Below, in pieces: positions 48,924 to 57,455 of a DNA stretch of 64,000 nt. The translations under genes and the position numbers were made by a program. The stretch lies in contig JAMYFF010000001.1 in the NCBI GenBank assembly GCA_024128875.1, positions 682,001 to 746,000 on the forward strand. Reading direction: 5' to 3'. The notes under the pieces were generated by a model. It made no database searches. It was not told where the DNA came from and was given only the letters and a program-made list of their open reading frames with translations. The number at the start of each line of letters is the position of its first letter. Positions within the stretch are counted from its first letter, which is position 1. The stretch comes from Salinilacustrithrix flava (lineage in GTDB: Bacteria; Actinomycetota; Acidimicrobiia; Acidimicrobiales; Salinilacustritrichaceae).

Positions 48924-50270
48924 ATGGGGCTGCGACGACACGACAACCCGATCCGCACCGCTGTCGGTGCCGGCCTCGTCGTCTTCCTCGCGTTCGGCTT
49001 CGGGCTCCCGGCTGCTGCGCAGACCGACACCTCGGATCCCCTGGCCGAGGCCCAGGCGGAGCGGGACGCCGTGCGCGACCAGCAGGACCGCATCGCCGAG
49101 CGCCTCGACGTGCTGGGTGCCAGCGACGCGCAGATCGATGCGGCCCTGGACGAGCTCGACGCTGCTCTCGCCGCCCAGGAGGCGGTGCTGAAGGAGAGCC
49201 TCGCCGTGGCCGACGCGGCCGCCGCCGCCCAGCGCGAGGCCGAGGCCGAGCTGCGCACCGCCGAGCGCGACGTCGTCATCCTCGAGCAGGCCATCGTCGA
49301 GATGGCGGTGGCGTCCTACGTGCACCCGCCCACCGCCGACCTCGTGCAGAGCCTCCAGGCCCAGTCGCTCTCCGACGCCCTCATCCAGCAGATCTACCTC
49401 GACGCCCGGGCCCAGCGGGACCTCGACCTGCTCGACCTGCTCGAGGAGGCCGAGGCGCGCGCCGAGGCCAAGGCCGCCGAGGTCGCCGCCGCCGTGGTCA
49501 CGGCCAACGAGGCGGTCGAAGCCGCCGACGCCGAGCTGATCCGCCTCGACGAGGAGCGCCAGCAGCAGGCCCGCTTCGCCGCCGACCTGCAGAGCCGCAT
49601 CGACGGCGCCCTCGCCGAGGCCGCCGCCCTCGCCGACCTCGACGCCGACCTCTCCGCCCAGATCGTGGCCGAGCAGGCCGCCCTCATCGCCCGTCTGCCA
49701 CCGCCGCCGCCCCCGGAGCCGGAGGTGGTCGCGCCTCCCACCACCACGGCGCCCCCGACCACGGCGCCGCCCACCACGGCCGCGCCCGGCTCGGGCAGCC
49801 CGTCCCCGACCACGACCCGCCCGCCGGCCACCACCACGACCACCCGGCCCCCGACCACCACCCGCCCGTCCACGCCGACGCCGCCGCTCGCCACCGTCCA
49901 GGGCTTCACCGTGCACGCCGGCATCGCCGACGACGTCGACGCCATGCTCACGGCCGCCCGCGCCGACGGCATCACCTTCGGGGGCAGCGCCTACCGGAGC
50001 ACCGAGCGACAGATCCAGCTGCGCGTCGCCAACTGCGGGCCCACCGAGTACGACATCTGGTACCGCCCGGCGAGCACGTGCTCACCGCCCACCGCGGTGC
50101 CAGGCCGCTCGCTGCACGAGCAGGGCCGGGCGCTCGACCTCACCTTCGAGGGTCGCCTCATCACCAGCCGGTCCAACCAGGGCTTCCAGTGGCTCGCCGC
50201 CAACGCCGCGTCCTACGGGCTGTTCAACCTGCCGAGCGAGCCCTGGCACTGGAGCACGACCGGCGGGTAG
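48924..50270 (+). CDS. Secreted coiled-coil protein with VanY-type carboxypeptidase domain
   Basis: 448 residues. Signal peptide (about 1-33, ending PAAAQ). A coiled coil follows at about 36-265 (QAERDAVRDQQDRIAERLDV, LDELDAALAAQEAVLKESLA, AEAELRTAERDVVILEQAIV), resembling the hinge of RipC/FtsX-interacting hydrolases. A Pro/Thr linker of about 60 residues is next. The C-terminal D-alanyl-D-alanine carboxypeptidase domain has zinc ligands in LHEQGRALDLT and EPWHWS. It probably trims peptidoglycan stems under control of the coiled coil. A -10 TACGGT at 48871-48876 lies about 48 bases before ATG 48924. Confidence 0.88.
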   Translation: MGLRRHDNPIRTAVGAGLVVFLAFGFGLPAAAQTDTSDPLAEAQAERDAVRDQQDRIAERLDVLGASDAQIDAALDELDAALAAQEAVLKESLAVADAAAAAQREAEAELRTAERDVVILEQAIVEMAVASYVHPPTADLVQSLQAQSLSDALIQQIYLDARAQRDLDLLDLLEEAEARAEAKAAEVAAAVVTANEAVEAADAELIRLDEERQQQARFAADLQSRIDGALAEAAALADLDADLSAQIVAEQAALIARLPPPPPPEPEVVAPPTTTAPPTTAPPTTAAPGSGSPSPTTTRPPATTTTTRPPTTTRPSTPTPPLATVQGFTVHAGIADDVDAMLTAARADGITFGGSAYRSTERQIQLRVANCGPTEYDIWYRPASTCSPPTAVPGRSLHEQGRALDLTFEGRLITSRSNQGFQWLAANAASYGLFNLPSEPWHWSTTGG

Positions 50271-50272
50271 CG

Positions 50273-50332
50273 CCCATCCGTTCTGGCCTACCGATTCCCC
50301 CGCATGTGGGGGGATCCGCATACCAGAATGGG
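50273..50332. terminator. Nested hairpin between convergent genes
   Basis: Outer arms CCCAT(CCG)TTCTGG at 50273-50286 and CCAGAATGGG at 50323-50332 pair with a CCG bulge. The inner stem TCCCCC (50296-50301) pairs with GGGGGA (50309-50314) across a GCATGTG loop. A likely two-way terminator for the VanY and crotonase genes. Confidence 0.6.
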
Positions 50333-50333
50333 T

Positions 50334-51125
50334 TCAGAAGGCGCCGTGGCGGCCCTCGCCGGCGGCGAAGCGGCTCGCCCCCTCCTGGGTCTCCCCGGAG
50401 CGGATCGTGGCCAGGCCGAGGTCGGTCTCGTTGGCGAGCGCGTCCCACTCGGACAAGGACCACTGGTCGAGCACGGAGGTGCGGTCCGAGCGCAGGCAGC
50501 GCTGCGGGAAGGCGGCGAGCTGCTCGGCCAGCGCCAGCGCGCCGTCGAGCGCGCCGCCCGGTTCGGTGAGCCGGTTGGCCAGGCCCCACGCCTCGGCCTC
50601 GGGGCCTTCGACCGGACGGCCCGACAGGATCATGTCCATGGCCCGGCTCTGCCCGATGAGGCGGGGGAGGCGGACGGTGCCGCCGTCGATCAGGGGCACG
50701 CCCCACCGCCGGCAGTAGACGCCGAAGATCGCATCGCGGGCAGCGACGCGCAGGTCGCACCACAGCGCCAGCTCGAGCCCGCCGGCCACGGCGTGGCCCT
50801 CGACGGCGGCGATCACCGGCTTGGTCAGGCGCAGCCGGGTGGGGCCCATCGGCCCGAGGGCCTCGGGGTCCGGGGCACCGGCGGTCATGGCCTCGACCCG
50901 GTTGCCGTCGCCGGTCGACACCGCCTTCAGGTCGGCGCCGGCGCAGAAGGTGCCGCCGGCACCCGTGAGGATCGCCACGACCTGGTCGTCGTCGGCGTCG
51001 AAGGCCGAGAACGCGTCGTGCAGCGCCAGAGCGGTCGGCCCGTCGACGGCGTTGCGCACGTCGGGCCGATCGATGGTGACGACCGTGGTCGTCCCGACCG
51101 CCTCGACGTGGACGGTTCCCGTCAC
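50334..51125 (-). CDS. Enoyl-CoA hydratase/isomerase family protein
   Basis: 263 residues. Crotonase signatures VVTIDRPDVRNAVDGPTALA, AILTGAGGTFCAGADLKAVS, AAVEGHAVAGGLELALWCDL and YCRRWGVPLIDGGTVRLPRL. The region after the second oxyanion loop suits an isomerase or hydratase without the usual two glutamates. GTG start 1 base after the rimK stop, so it is translated from the same transcript, although a functional link is unclear. Confidence 0.88.
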   Translation of the reverse strand: MTGTVHVEAVGTTTVVTIDRPDVRNAVDGPTALALHDAFSAFDADDDQVVAILTGAGGTFCAGADLKAVSTGDGNRVEAMTAGAPDPEALGPMGPTRLRLTKPVIAAVEGHAVAGGLELALWCDLRVAARDAIFGVYCRRWGVPLIDGGTVRLPRLIGQSRAMDMILSGRPVEGPEAEAWGLANRLTEPGGALDGALALAEQLAAFPQRCLRSDRTSVLDQWSLSEWDALANETDLGLATIRSGETQEGASRFAAGEGRHGAF

Positions 51126-51126
51126 G

Positions 51127-52032
51127 TCAGCCCCGAGCCGAGGTCCGGGTGTTGCCGGGCCGGGCGTTCTTCTCGATGAACTCGATGACCTTGCCGGCCA
51201 CGTCGATGCCGGTGGTGTCCTCGATGCCCTCGAGGCCGGGGGAGGAGTTGACCTCCATCACCACCGGGCCGTGGTTGGAGCGGAGCAGGTCGACGCCGCA
51301 GACGTTGAGGCCCATCGTCTTGGCGGCCCGCACCGCGGTGGAGCGCTCCTCGGGCGTGAGCTTGATCTTCTCGGCGTGGCCGCCCTGGTGCAGGTTCGAG
51401 CGGAACTCGCCCGGCGCGCCCTGCCGGCGCATGGAGGCCACGACCCGGCCGCCGATCACGAAGGCCCGGATGTCGGCGCCCTTGGCCTCCTTGATGAACT
51501 CCTGCACGAGGATGTTCGCATCGAGCTGGCGGAACGCGGCGATGACGGACTCGGCCGCCTTCTTGGTCTCGGCCAGCACCACGCCGACGCCCTGGGTGCC
51601 CTCGATCAGCTTCACGATCAGGGGTGCGCCGCCGACCAGCTCGATCAGGCCGTCGATGTCCTTGGTCGAGTGGGCGATGCCCGTGACGGGCAGGCCGATG
51701 CCGTTGCGGGACAGCAGCTGCAGGGAGCGGAGCTTGTCCCGGGACCGGGAGATGCCCTGGCTCTCGTTGGTCGGGAACACGTTCATCATCTCGAACTGGC
51801 GCACGACCGCCGTGCCGTAGAACGTGTGCGTCGCGCCGATGCGGGGGATGACCGCGTCGAGGGGGCTCAGCTCCTGCCCGCCGTAGCGGATCGCGGGCTT
51901 GTGCGAGGTGATGTCCATCACGCAGCGCAGGTAGTCGATGACCCGCACGTCGTGGCCCCGCTCCTCGGCGGCCTCCTTGAGGCGGTTCGTGGAGTAGAGG
52001 TTGGCGTTGCGGGACAGGAGTCCGATCTTCAT
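51127..52032 (-). CDS. rimK: RimK-type alpha-L-glutamate ligase
   Basis: 301 residues. ATP-grasp ligase. The N-terminal domain ([40 protein letters not shown]) is followed by the grasp domain with [38 protein letters not shown] and the metal motif [15 protein letters not shown]. In E. coli RimK adds glutamates to the C-terminus of S6. Next to it is a RimB-type protease gene, the arrangement known from Pseudomonas. The S6 in this window lacks C-terminal glutamates, so the substrate may differ. ATG 52032 is 13 bases after rimB; a TAGCGT overlapping the rimB stop could be its own -10. Confidence 0.92.
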   Translation of the reverse strand: MKIGLLSRNANLYSTNRLKEAAEERGHDVRVIDYLRCVMDITSHKPAIRYGGQELSPLDAVIPRIGATHTFYGTAVVRQFEMMNVFPTNESQGISRSRDKLRSLQLLSRNGIGLPVTGIAHSTKDIDGLIELVGGAPLIVKLIEGTQGVGVVLAETKKAAESVIAAFRQLDANILVQEFIKEAKGADIRAFVIGGRVVASMRRQGAPGEFRSNLHQGGHAEKIKLTPEERSTAVRAAKTMGLNVCGVDLLRSNHGPVVMEVNSSPGLEGIEDTTGIDVAGKVIEFIEKNARPGNTRTSARG

Positions 52033-52045
52033 AGAACGGCCGACG

Positions 52046-52516
52046 CTACCTGGGCGGGCGGTGCCGGTCGCCGCCGAGGAGGTAGGAGCTGCCGGGATCC
52101 ACCAGCAGGTGCCGGGCCATGCCCGTGCGACCGAGCAGCATCCGGAAGCCCATCTGGTCCCGCTTGGTCAGCGTCAGCTCGATCGCGTAGCGCTCGCCAC
52201 CGAGGGCGAGGGTGGTCTCCACGACCGGGCGGACCTCCACCTCGCCGTTGGAGGAGCGGACCTCGCGCTCCTCGAGGAGCAGCGCTTCGGCCTGCACGAC
52301 GTGGTCGTCGTCGTGCTGGCGGGGGTGCAGCGAGAACCGGACCCACGTCGCCCCGCTGCGGTCGATGCGTTCGACGTCCCACGCATGGAGGGCTGACGTC
52401 CGCGCCCCGGTGTCGACCTTGGCCTTGATCCAGCCGCCGTCGAGCAGGTCGGGCAGGTGGATCCACTCCCGCCAGCCGATGAGCGTGCGCGGGTCGGTCG
52501 GCTGCGGGCTCCCCAC
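52046..52516 (-). CDS. RimB-like retropepsin-type (PF05618) protease
   Basis: 156 residues. The Zn_protease/retropepsin-like family formerly called ATP-dependent zinc protease: [14 protein letters not shown], the signature [15 protein letters not shown] (aspartyl-type DTGA), and [20 protein letters not shown]. Partners of RimK that modulate ribosome glutamylation in Pseudomonas belong here. The GTG 52516 start lies 2 bases after the VOC gene stop and gives [15 protein letters not shown]; no other plausible start exists in frame. Confidence 0.87.
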   Translation of the reverse strand: MGSPQPTDPRTLIGWREWIHLPDLLDGGWIKAKVDTGARTSALHAWDVERIDRSGATWVRFSLHPRQHDDDHVVQAEALLLEEREVRSSNGEVEVRPVVETTLALGGERYAIELTLTKRDQMGFRMLLGRTGMARHLLVDPGSSYLLGGDRHRPPR

Positions 52517-52518
52517 GA

Positions 52519-53112
52519 TCAGGTCGTGGGCGTGCCGGCGGCGGCGGTCACCGGCGGGGACGCCGTCGAACGGTGCTCGGCCGCCGAGTGGAAGACCGGC
52601 GTCGGCGGCGACTCCAGCCCCGGGTCGTCGCTGCGCAGGATCTGCTCGGCCCGGTCCTTGTCGGCCTGGGTGTACGGGGCCGTGTCGGTGCAGAACTCCA
52701 CGAGGATCCCGTTTGGGTCCATCGTGTAGATGCTGGTGCAGAACCCGTGATCGATCTCCATGACGTCGACCCCGGCCTCGAGCCACTGCGTGCGCCGCCG
52801 GGCGATGTCGTCGAGGTCGTCGGCCGCGAACGCGACGTGGTTGACCCAGGCCTCGAAGCCGAGCCCGGTGGAGATGGCGGTGTCGTTGTCGGTCATCCGC
52901 TCGTCGTGGAGCTCCCAGAACGCGATGAGCGCGCCGGCGTTCTCGCTGCCGTCGTGGTCGCCGATGGCGTAGAAGAGGTGCTTGGCCCAGCCGCCGGGCC
53001 GGTCGGTGGGGGCGGCGACCGCCTTGACCAGCTCGAAGCCGAGGACGTCGGCGTAGAAGTGGTGGGTGGCCTGCATGTCGCGCGAGGCGAAGGCCAGGTG
53101 GTGGTAGCCCAT
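52519..53112 (-). CDS. VOC family dioxygenase-like protein
   Basis: 197 residues. Two glyoxalase-type modules: YHHLAFASRDMQATHHFYAD, VLGFELVKAVAAP and AWVNHVAFAADDLDDIARRR, with MDPNGILVEFCTDT carrying the Glu ligand. His6, the central His and the Glu could bind a metal as in extradiol dioxygenases. The C-terminal 35 residues are disordered. ATG 53112 has GGAGGGG upstream. It heads the VOC-rimB-rimK-crotonase run. Confidence 0.87.
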   Translation of the reverse strand: MGYHHLAFASRDMQATHHFYADVLGFELVKAVAAPTDRPGGWAKHLFYAIGDHDGSENAGALIAFWELHDERMTDNDTAISTGLGFEAWVNHVAFAADDLDDIARRRTQWLEAGVDVMEIDHGFCTSIYTMDPNGILVEFCTDTAPYTQADKDRAEQILRSDDPGLESPPTPVFHSAAEHRSTASPPVTAAAGTPTT

Positions 53113-53191
53113 CGCGGATCCCCTCCGGAGTGGAAACGTGCGGTGGCAGTGTTCCACAACGGTCGACGGCAGGTCCCGAGCGCGGCGGACG

Positions 53192-53197
53192 TAGCGT
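53192..53197 (+). promoter_or_regulatory. -10 element for small membrane protein gene
   Basis: TAGCGT, 6 bases before ATG 53204; leaderless geometry. Confidence 0.5.
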
Positions 53198-53203
53198 GGC
53201 GCC

Positions 53204-53410
53204 ATGTTCCTCGGAGAGGATCTGCTCGCCTACCTCGTCCTCGCCATCGGCGGGGCCATGGCCGTGGGGTCGATCCTGGCCATCGTCCGCCCGCCCGAGC
53301 AGGTGAAGGACGGCGATCTGCCGGCGGCTCCGGTGGCCCGCAGCGTCGTCTTCGCCGTGGTCGGCGCCATCGGCGCGATCTGGGCGCTGGCCAGCCTGCT
53401 CTCCGGCTGA
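53204..53410 (+). CDS. Small two-helix membrane protein, 68 aa
   Basis: Residues 8-28 (LAYLVLAIGGAMAVGSILAI) and 46-66 (RSVVFAVVGAIGAIWALASL) are membrane helices joined by a short hydrophilic loop (VRPPEQVKDGDLPAAPVA). No family recognised. It has its own -10 and ends 7 bases before the convergent murA stop. Could be a regulatory peptide of the envelope; the evidence is only its hydrophobicity and promoter. Confidence 0.65.
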   Translation: MFLGEDLLAYLVLAIGGAMAVGSILAIVRPPEQVKDGDLPAAPVARSVVFAVVGAIGAIWALASLLSG

Positions 53411-53417
53411 GGCTGCC

Positions 53418-54788
53418 CTACGCGCCGGGCCGGGTGCTGGTGGCGGTGGCCGGGTCGGAGGCGGTCCGAGCCACCCGGAGCCCGAGGGACTGCAACGTCT
53501 CGAGCGGCTTGTTGTAGCCCCGCTCCAGGTGGTGCACCCCCTCGATCACCGACGAGCCGGTGGCCACGGCGGCGGCGATGACGCCGGAGAAGCCGGCACG
53601 CAGGTCGGGGATCTCCACGTGGGCGCCGCGCAGCTCCGACACGCCGCGGACCACCGCCGAGTGCACGGCGTTGCTGTCGTGGAAGCGACAGGCCGGGCCG
53701 CCGAGGCAGGTCTCGAACAGCTCGATCTCGCCGCCCATCGCCTGCACCACCATGGCCGGGTAGCGGATGCGGTCCTCGAACACGGTCTCGTGCAGCACCG
53801 ACATGCCCTCGGCCTGGGTCATGAGCACGAACAGCGGCGACTGCCAGTCGGTCATGAACCCGGGGTGGGTGTCGGTGTGGATGGCGATGGCGCGCAGGCC
53901 GTCGGGCGCGTTGGCGCTGATCCAGTCGTCGTTGATGTCGAGCTCGGCGCCCATGCGCTGCAGCGTGGAGATGGCGGTGACCATGCGCTCCTGGGCGCAC
54001 CCGCCGACGCGCACCTGCCCGCCGGTGACGAGGCCGGCCACCAGGTAGGAGAAGGCCTCGAGGCGGTCGCCCTCCAGCCGGGTGGTGGCGCCGTGCAGCT
54101 TCTCGACGCCGTCGATGACGAACTTGCGGCCGGGGGAGAGCTCGATGCGGGCGCCCATGCGCTGCAGGAACAGGGCCAGCTCGATGATCTCGGGCTCGGT
54201 CGCGGCGTTGTTGAGCACGGTGCGACCCTCGGCCAGCGCGGCGGTGAGGAGCACGGTCTCGGTGGCGCCGACCGACGGGTACGGGAGGGTGATCTGGGTG
54301 CCGACCAGCCGCCCGGCGACCTTGGCCCGCACGCCGTCCTCGGTCTCGGTGACCTCGGCGCCGAAGGCGCGCAGCGCGTCGACGTGGAAGTCGACCGGAC
54401 GGGCGCCGATGCGGTCGCCGCCCACCACCGGCACGAAGGCCTCCTGGTGGAGGTGCAGCAGCGGGCCGAGCAGCAGGATCGGGATGCGGTTGAGCCCCGA
54501 GTAGCGCAGGGGCACCTCGGGGACGATCTCGTCGCCCGGGGTGATCGTGATCGTGTCCCCGTCGAGGTCGACGCCGACTCCGAGGGACTGCAGCACCTCG
54601 GTGGTGATGCCGACGTCGCCGACGTCGGGGACGTTGTGGATCGTGGAGGGCGAGCTGCCCATCACCGCAGCGACCATGTGCTTGGTGATGGCGTTCTTCG
54701 AGCCGGCGACGCGGACCTCGCCCCGCAGCGGCCCGGAGGGCTCCACGGCCCAGGCGGTGGCGGGAGCGTCCGGCGCGGCGGGGGTCAT
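53418..54788 (-). CDS. murA: UDP-N-acetylglucosamine 1-carboxyvinyltransferase
   Basis: 456 residues. First committed step of peptidoglycan precursor synthesis, transferring enolpyruvate from PEP to UDP-GlcNAc. EPSP-synthase-type double barrel with SKNAITK (the conserved Lys of SKNA) near residue 30, VVGGDRIGARPVDFHVD around 121-137, ITLPYPSVGATETVL, and a GFMTDWQSPL loop. The catalytic Cys (115 in E. coli) is Asp125 here, as in mycobacteria and chlamydiae, predicting intrinsic fosfomycin resistance. TACACT ends 7 bases before ATG 54788 (leaderless). The C-terminus is about 30 residues longer than usual. Confidence 0.93.
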   Translation of the reverse strand: MTPAAPDAPATAWAVEPSGPLRGEVRVAGSKNAITKHMVAAVMGSSPSTIHNVPDVGDVGITTEVLQSLGVGVDLDGDTITITPGDEIVPEVPLRYSGLNRIPILLLGPLLHLHQEAFVPVVGGDRIGARPVDFHVDALRAFGAEVTETEDGVRAKVAGRLVGTQITLPYPSVGATETVLLTAALAEGRTVLNNAATEPEIIELALFLQRMGARIELSPGRKFVIDGVEKLHGATTRLEGDRLEAFSYLVAGLVTGGQVRVGGCAQERMVTAISTLQRMGAELDINDDWISANAPDGLRAIAIHTDTHPGFMTDWQSPLFVLMTQAEGMSVLHETVFEDRIRYPAMVVQAMGGEIELFETCLGGPACRFHDSNAVHSAVVRGVSELRGAHVEIPDLRAGFSGVIAAAVATGSSVIEGVHHLERGYNKPLETLQSLGLRVARTASDPATATSTRPGA

Positions 54789-54795
54789 GGGGGCG

Positions 54796-54801
54796 AGTGT
54801 A
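54796..54801 (-). promoter_or_regulatory. murA: -10 element for murA
   Basis: Minus-strand TACACT, 7 bases from the ATG. Confidence 0.5.
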
Positions 54802-54833
54802 CGGCCGGTCGTCCCGCCCGCTCCCGGCCGGAA

Positions 54834-54882
54834 CCGTTCTGGCGGCGGCCACGCGACCGTTCTGGCAGCGGCTACGGAACGG
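54834..54882. repeat. Tandem pair of CCGTTCTGGC-type repeats
   Basis: Units begin at 54834 and 54857, 23 bases apart, each starting CCGTTCTGGC(A/G)GCGG. The second ends TACGGAACGG and so forms a hairpin (CCGTTC with GAACGG), nearly identical to 10884-10908. It lies just past the pyrF stop, so it may act as terminator between pyrF and murA. Confidence 0.55.
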
Positions 54883-54885
54883 CGC

Positions 54886-55788
54886 TCAGCGGGCCGCGTC
54901 GAGGTCCGTGTTCATGGCGTCCAGGGCGGCCCGTGCGGCGGCGCCGATGTCGTCGGTGCCCGCGCCCCGCCAGGCGCCGGTGATGCCCCGGCTGGACGAC
55001 ACGATCACGCCCCGTCCGTCGGCTCGCAGCCCGGCGACGGCATCGCGTGCCGACCCGCCCTGGGCGCCGTAGCCGGGCACCAGGAAGATGGTGTCGGGCA
55101 TGCGCTGGCGCAGGGCGACGGCGTGGTCCGGGTACGTCGCCCCGACCACTGCACCGACGTCGCTCAGCCCGCAGTCACCGATGCGGTCGGCGCCCCACGC
55201 GGCGACGCGGTCGGCCATGCGGTCGGCCACGGTGCCGCCGTCGGCGAGCTCGAGGTCCTGCAGCTCGCCGCTGCCGGGGTTCGACGTCTTCACCAGCACG
55301 AAGGCGCCACCGCCGGCGGCCAGCACGGGCTCGACGCCGTCGGCGCCGAGGTAGCCGTTCACGGTCAGCCAGTCGGCCCCCATGCCCGGGCACGCCTCGC
55401 CGTCGAGGTCCGGCGCGCCGCCGAAGGCCATCTGCCCGTAGTGCGCTGCGGTGGATCCGATGTCGCCGCGCTTGGCGTCGAGGATGACCGGGATCCCCGC
55501 CTCGGTCGCGTGCCGGACCGTGGCCTCCAGCGCAGCCCATCCGGCCAGGCCGTAGGCCTCGTAGCAGGCGGCTTGGGGCTTCACCGCGGCGCACCGATCC
55601 GCCACCGCGTCGATGACCCGCTGGTTGGCCTCGATGAAGGCGGTCGCGACCGCGTCGGTCCCGAGGGACGCGGCGCGGTGGGGGGCGGCGAGCGCCGCCG
55701 GCAGCAGGTCGGGCCGGGGGTCGAGGCCCACGCAGGCGATGGAACCGGTCCGTGCGATGCGGGCGTCGAGCGCGTCGGCGGGGTGCAC
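54886..55788 (-). CDS. pyrF: Orotidine 5'-phosphate decarboxylase
   Basis: 300 residues. Last step of UMP synthesis. The actinobacterial type-2 subfamily: SIACVGLDPRPDLLP, CAAVKPQAACYEAYG, PVILDAKRGDIGSTA with the catalytic Lys-Asp pair, FVLVKTSNPGSGELQDL, and VSSSRGITGA at the end. Longer than the E. coli type (245), as expected. The GTG 55788 start is supported by TACCTT 7 bases upstream. Not linked to other pyr genes here. Confidence 0.94.
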   Translation of the reverse strand: MHPADALDARIARTGSIACVGLDPRPDLLPAALAAPHRAASLGTDAVATAFIEANQRVIDAVADRCAAVKPQAACYEAYGLAGWAALEATVRHATEAGIPVILDAKRGDIGSTAAHYGQMAFGGAPDLDGEACPGMGADWLTVNGYLGADGVEPVLAAGGGAFVLVKTSNPGSGELQDLELADGGTVADRMADRVAAWGADRIGDCGLSDVGAVVGATYPDHAVALRQRMPDTIFLVPGYGAQGGSARDAVAGLRADGRGVIVSSSRGITGAWRGAGTDDIGAAARAALDAMNTDLDAAR

Positions 55789-55795
55789 GCCGGCG

Positions 55796-55801
55796 AAGGT
55801 A
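55796..55801 (-). promoter_or_regulatory. pyrF: -10 element for pyrF
   Basis: Minus-strand TACCTT, 7 bases before GTG 55788. Confidence 0.5.
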
Positions 55802-55831
55802 CCCCCGCGGGCGCGGCCGCCCGGCCGGGGG

Positions 55832-57082
55832 TCACCCCTCCTCGGGAGGCATGCCCTCGAGCTGGAGCTGCGGCCGATCGGCCCCGCCGGCGTACGCCAC
55901 CGCCCGGCCGGCGAGTGAGCCGTGGACGACGAGCGACAGGCAGATCACGAAGATGGTGATCGCCCACAGGCGCTCGATGTCGGCGAAGTCACCGACGGCG
56001 GCCGCGTGGGCGAGGTAGTAGACGGAGCCGACCCCGCGGATGCCGAAGGACGCGGCGATCCACCGCTGGCGGCGGTCCAGGTCCGAGCCGAGCAGACTGA
56101 GCAGGCCGGTGACCGGTCGGACGAGGGCGACGATGGCGATGCCGACCAGCACCTCCTTCCAGCCCAGCGGTGAGAGGGCGCCGCTGGCGATGGCCCCGCC
56201 GACGAGCAGGAGCACCAGCGCGCTGCCCAGGTTCTCGACCGCCTCGGCGGCGGCGTGCAGGGCCTCGTGGTGCTCGTGCTCCGGCTCGCGGTGGCGCAGC
56301 GTGACGGCGGCGACGAACACGGCGAGGAACCCGTAGCCGTGCACGACCTCGGTGAGGCCGTAGACCGCGAGGGTGGCGCCGATGGTGGCGATCGCCTCGC
56401 TGCGGCTCTTGAGCCAGCTCCCCTCGAACCGGACGAAGATGAGCCAGGCGAAGAAGCGACCGCAGAGCCAGCCGGCGAGCGTCCCGACGGAGAGCTTCAC
56501 GACCACGTCGTCGAGCAGCCAGCCGCCGAACCAGGCGCCGCCGGCGAGCATGGCGATCCCGGCGTTGACGAAGGGGAACGCGAGGGCGTCGTTGAGCCCG
56601 GCCTCACCCGTCAGGGCGATGGGCACCTCGCCGACGTCGCCCTCGTTCGGGCCGGCGACCTGCACGTCGGAGGCCAGCACGGGGTCGGTCGGTGCGATGA
56701 CGCCACCGAGCAGCACCGCGGCGGCCGGGGCCAGGCCGATGGCGGCCCAGCCGAGCAGGGCGGTGGCGGCGATGGTGAGCGGCATGCAGATGGCGAGGAG
56801 TCGCCACGTGGGGCCCCACCGACGCCAGCTGGGGGCGCGGTCGATCATCAGGCCGGCACCGGTGAGCGACACGATGACGACCAGCTCGCTCAGGCGCTCG
56901 GTGACGATGGGCTGCCTGACGGGGTCGACGTCCGGCAGCGTCGGGACGAGCCCGAACAGCGCGGCGCCGGCGAGCACCTGGAGGGCCGGGAGCGACACCG
57001 CTCGCCGGTTCACGTGGCGAGGCAGGGTGACCGCGCCGATCACACCCACGCCCAGCACGAGCAGGAAGATGTAGTAGCTCAC
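55832..57082 (-). CDS. CPA1-type sodium/proton antiporter
   Basis: 416 residues with about 12 membrane helices. Ion-site motifs LLGGVIAPTDPVLASDVQV and LTGEAGLNDALAFPFVNAGI match the CPA1 family, and FGIRGVGSVYYLAHA matches the late conserved helix. Exchanges Na+ or K+ for protons. The C-terminal cytoplasmic tail is short. GTG 57082 is preceded by TATGCA 6 bases away, a weak leaderless signal. No accessory subunit gene is near. Confidence 0.9.
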   Translation of the reverse strand: MSYYIFLLVLGVGVIGAVTLPRHVNRRAVSLPALQVLAGAALFGLVPTLPDVDPVRQPIVTERLSELVVIVSLTGAGLMIDRAPSWRRWGPTWRLLAICMPLTIAATALLGWAAIGLAPAAAVLLGGVIAPTDPVLASDVQVAGPNEGDVGEVPIALTGEAGLNDALAFPFVNAGIAMLAGGAWFGGWLLDDVVVKLSVGTLAGWLCGRFFAWLIFVRFEGSWLKSRSEAIATIGATLAVYGLTEVVHGYGFLAVFVAAVTLRHREPEHEHHEALHAAAEAVENLGSALVLLLVGGAIASGALSPLGWKEVLVGIAIVALVRPVTGLLSLLGSDLDRRQRWIAASFGIRGVGSVYYLAHAAAVGDFADIERLWAITIFVICLSLVVHGSLAGRAVAYAGGADRPQLQLEGMPPEEG

Positions 57083-57143
57083 CGGCCCTGCATACCCAGG
57101 CCGCCGCGACTCCGGTCACGGCGAGTGCCAGGACCTCGACGCG

Positions 57144-57455
57144 TCAGCCGGGCTGGCGCACCGCGCAGGTGAGCTCGCCCCGTTCTGCCCGGCGGATCCA
57201 GATGAGCCCGCGGGCGGTGCCGGCCAGCCAGGTGGCCGCGATCACGATCGCCGCGACCCACCCGTGGTCCCGGAGCAGGCCGCCGAGGGCGGTGCCGCCG
57301 AGCACGGACGCGAGCAGCCCGAGGGTGAGGGGCAGGTGGCAGGGGCAGAACAGGAAGGAGACGGCCAGCCACCACCGCCCACGTCGCTCGAGCTGGCGCG
57401 GGGCGGTGGTGACGGCGTCGTCGATGGCCTGGGTCACGACCCGATCATGCGACAT
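57144..57455 (-). CDS. MerE-like small membrane protein
   Basis: 103 residues. Two membrane helices around the cysteine motif FLFCPCHLPLTLGLLASVLG, which resembles the CPCHLP signature of MerE mercury-uptake proteins; the Gly-rich step TALGGLLRDHGWVAAI also fits. It differs in having an N-terminal 25-residue extension and a Cys near the C-terminus. The start lies 11 bases inside the thioredoxin gene, so the pair is coupled. Related proteins occur outside mer operons, so general thiophilic-metal or sulfur handling is as likely as mercury. Confidence 0.7.
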   Translation of the reverse strand: MSHDRVVTQAIDDAVTTAPRQLERRGRWWLAVSFLFCPCHLPLTLGLLASVLGGTALGGLLRDHGWVAAIVIAATWLAGTARGLIWIRRAERGELTCAVRQPG

